Source: Actinomycetota bacterium (GTDB lineage Bacteria > Actinomycetota > Actinomycetes > Nanopelagicales > Nanopelagicaceae). From it: DNA of 7,499 nt. The stretch's first letter is position 1; every line of letters starts with the position of its first letter. A model generated the notes under the pieces. It saw only the letters and a program-made list of their open reading frames with translations. It made no database searches and was not told where the DNA came from. Position numbers and translations under genes: made by a program. This document shows, piece by piece, positions 6,907 through 7,499 of the stretch. Location of the stretch: the NCBI GenBank assembly GCA_947457445.1, contig CANGVO010000043.1:1-7499 (forward strand). The letters are read 5' to 3'.

Positions 6907-6936
6907 TTGGGGTTCCCTTGGCGGGTGATACCCCAA
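6907..6936. repeat. Inverted repeat upstream of the MFS gene
   Basis: TTGGGGT (6907-6913) and ACCCCAA (6930-6936) are exact reverse complements separated by 16 bases. Inside them CCC (6915-6917) and GGG (6923-6925) can also pair. The arms start 23 bases apart, about two DNA turns, and cover roughly -25 to -54 relative to the inferred MFS transcript start. This suits a repressor or activator site. No T-run follows on either strand, so it is not a terminator. Confidence 0.45.
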
Positions 6937-6980
6937 GATTGAGCGTGATTTCACCTTAACCCCCCAAAAAAATAGAAAAA

Positions 6981-6994
6981 ATACTGCTCAGTAT
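6981..6994. repeat. 14-bp inverted repeat between the MFS and rhodopsin genes
   Basis: ATACTG-CT-CAGTAT is a perfect 6-bp inverted repeat with a 2-bp spacer. It lies just downstream of an A-rich tract (6966-6980, after a C-run) and 145 bases before the rhodopsin start. It could be a small operator for a dimeric regulator. The regulator is unknown and the match may be chance. Confidence 0.35.
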
Positions 6995-7047
6995 GAGTGC
7001 AAAGCGTTCGCAAAAGAGCCACAATATTTGTTACCAGTTGGAGGTCA

Positions 7048-7107
7048 ATGAGGTTCCTCGAGGATTTCATCGCCCTTAGCTGGCTTTACGGGCCGCCCGG
7101 TCCTTAA
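7048..7107 (+). other. Possible 19-codon upstream ORF in the rhodopsin leader
   Basis: The ATG at 7048 opens a 19-codon frame reading MRFLEDFIALSWLYGPPGP with a TAA at 7105-7107, 31 bases before the rhodopsin ATG. GGAGG at 7040-7044 lies only 3 bases upstream of the ATG, the same short spacing as at rph. The C-terminal GPPGP is a type of proline-rich sequence that slows ribosomes. CCTC (7056-7059) can pair with its own GAGG (7041-7044). CTTTA/TAAAG (7084-7088/7105-7109) and CGGG/CCCG can pair around its 3' end. A TAAAGT hexamer at 7105-7110 could instead be the rhodopsin -10 element, in which case this frame would not be part of the transcript. Confidence 0.3.
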
Positions 7108-7124
7108 AGTATTAAGCACCCCAC

Positions 7125-7129
7125 GGAGG
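7125..7129 (+). promoter_or_regulatory. Strong Shine-Dalgarno of the rhodopsin gene
   Basis: GGAGG lies 9 bases before the ATG at 7139. It fixes that start and contrasts with the Shine-Dalgarno-free starts of the neighbouring minus-strand genes, which suggests high translation of the rhodopsin. Confidence 0.85.
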
Positions 7130-7138
7130 CTTATTTAC

Positions 7139-7499
7139 ATGATTAATCTAACAAGCAACCAATGGAACCTTGTCTACAACGTATTCTCGTTCGGACTTGT
7201 TTCTATGCTTGCATGCACTATCTACACCCTCGTTTCACAAGGTCGTGTACTAGCTAAGTATCGCAACGCTCTCGTTATGTCTTCAATGGTTACATTCATT
7301 GCTGGATACCACTACTGGAGAATCTTTAACTCATTCTCAGAATCATCTGAAGGAATGGCAGTTAAGGTTTCTGGAGAACAGGGTGCATTTAACGAGGCAT
7401 ACCGTTATGTTGACTGGCTACTAACTGTTCCTCTACTTCTTGTTGAAGTTATTGCAGTGCTTGCACTTGCAAAGGAAGTTTCAAAGTCACTCATCATGC
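7139..7499 (+). CDS. Actinorhodopsin, N-terminal part (partial)
   Basis: The first 120 codons of a type-1 microbial rhodopsin, cut by the window end after helix C. Rhodopsins of this group use retinal and light to pump protons out of the cell. Helix B holds GYHYWRIF with H58, equivalent to proteorhodopsin H75. Helix C holds RYVDWLLTVPLLLVE: R89, proton acceptor D92 (PR D97), T96, and proton donor E103 (PR E108), so outward proton pumping is predicted. The spectral tuning position equivalent to PR 105 is L100, which predicts green rather than blue absorption. The retinal lysine in helix G is outside the window. The SSEGMAV loop between B and C and the overall wording match actinorhodopsins of freshwater Actinobacteria. 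Start: ATG at 7139 with GGAGG. No convincing promoter hexamer pair is seen; TAAAGT at 7105-7110 is the best -10 candidate. Confidence 0.95.
   Translation, partial: MINLTSNQWNLVYNVFSFGLVSMLACTIYTLVSQGRVLAKYRNALVMSSMVTFIAGYHYWRIFNSFSESSEGMAVKVSGEQGAFNEAYRYVDWLLTVPLLLVEVIAVLALAKEVSKSLIM

Noticed and set aside
6895..6917. GGGAAC on the minus strand as an ECF-type -35 for the MFS gene
   Set aside because: No matching -10 (such as a GTT-type box) is found at the required distance. The TAGGCT box fits a housekeeping-type promoter better.
7003..7012. GCGTTCG as half of an actinobacterial LexA (SOS) box
   Set aside because: Only one half-site is present. The other half (CGAAC) is missing at the right spacing.

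Overview
The window looks like a chromosomal segment of a freshwater acI-type actinobacterium ('Ca. Nanopelagicales', the Planktophila/Nanopelagicus kind). Three observations support this: a murI-rph-rdgB gene order familiar from Actinobacteria, short intergenic gaps with moderate GC (judged by eye), and an actinorhodopsin gene at the right edge. The assignment is an inference from gene content. No mobile element, CRISPR array, tRNA or rRNA is visible.

Left block, plus strand (1-1444): the last 29 codons of glutamate racemase (murI), then RNase PH (rph) and the RdgB/HAM1 nucleotide pyrophosphatase, which overlaps rph by 4 bases. This is a compact housekeeping operon for cell-wall D-glutamate, RNA 3'-end trimming and nucleotide-pool cleaning. 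Next (1490-2305) is an unrecognised single-pass membrane protein with a lysine/alanine/proline histone-H1-like cytoplasmic tail and an Fn3-like outer domain. It ends at a strong bidirectional terminator (2312-2354).

Middle block, minus strand (6882 down to 2371): an MFS exporter, a hemolysin III/PAQR-family membrane protein, a coiled-coil protein with a short histone-H1-like C-terminal tail, and an OatA-like acyltransferase with a C-terminal SGNH domain. The genes are tightly packed. The first three each have a TAnnnT hexamer exactly 6 bases upstream of the ATG and no Shine-Dalgarno sequence, which suggests internal leaderless promoters. The acyltransferase starts 5 bases after the coiled-coil gene and is probably co-transcribed with it.

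Right block, plus strand: a 256-base divergent intergenic region (6883-7138) holds two inverted repeats, a possible 19-codon upstream ORF ending in Gly-Pro-Pro-Gly-Pro and a strong Shine-Dalgarno sequence. It precedes the first 120 codons of an actinorhodopsin, a light-driven proton pump, which is cut by the window end.

The least explained parts are the two proteins with histone-H1-like tails on either side of the acyltransferase, one membrane-anchored and one coiled-coil, and the leader of the rhodopsin gene.
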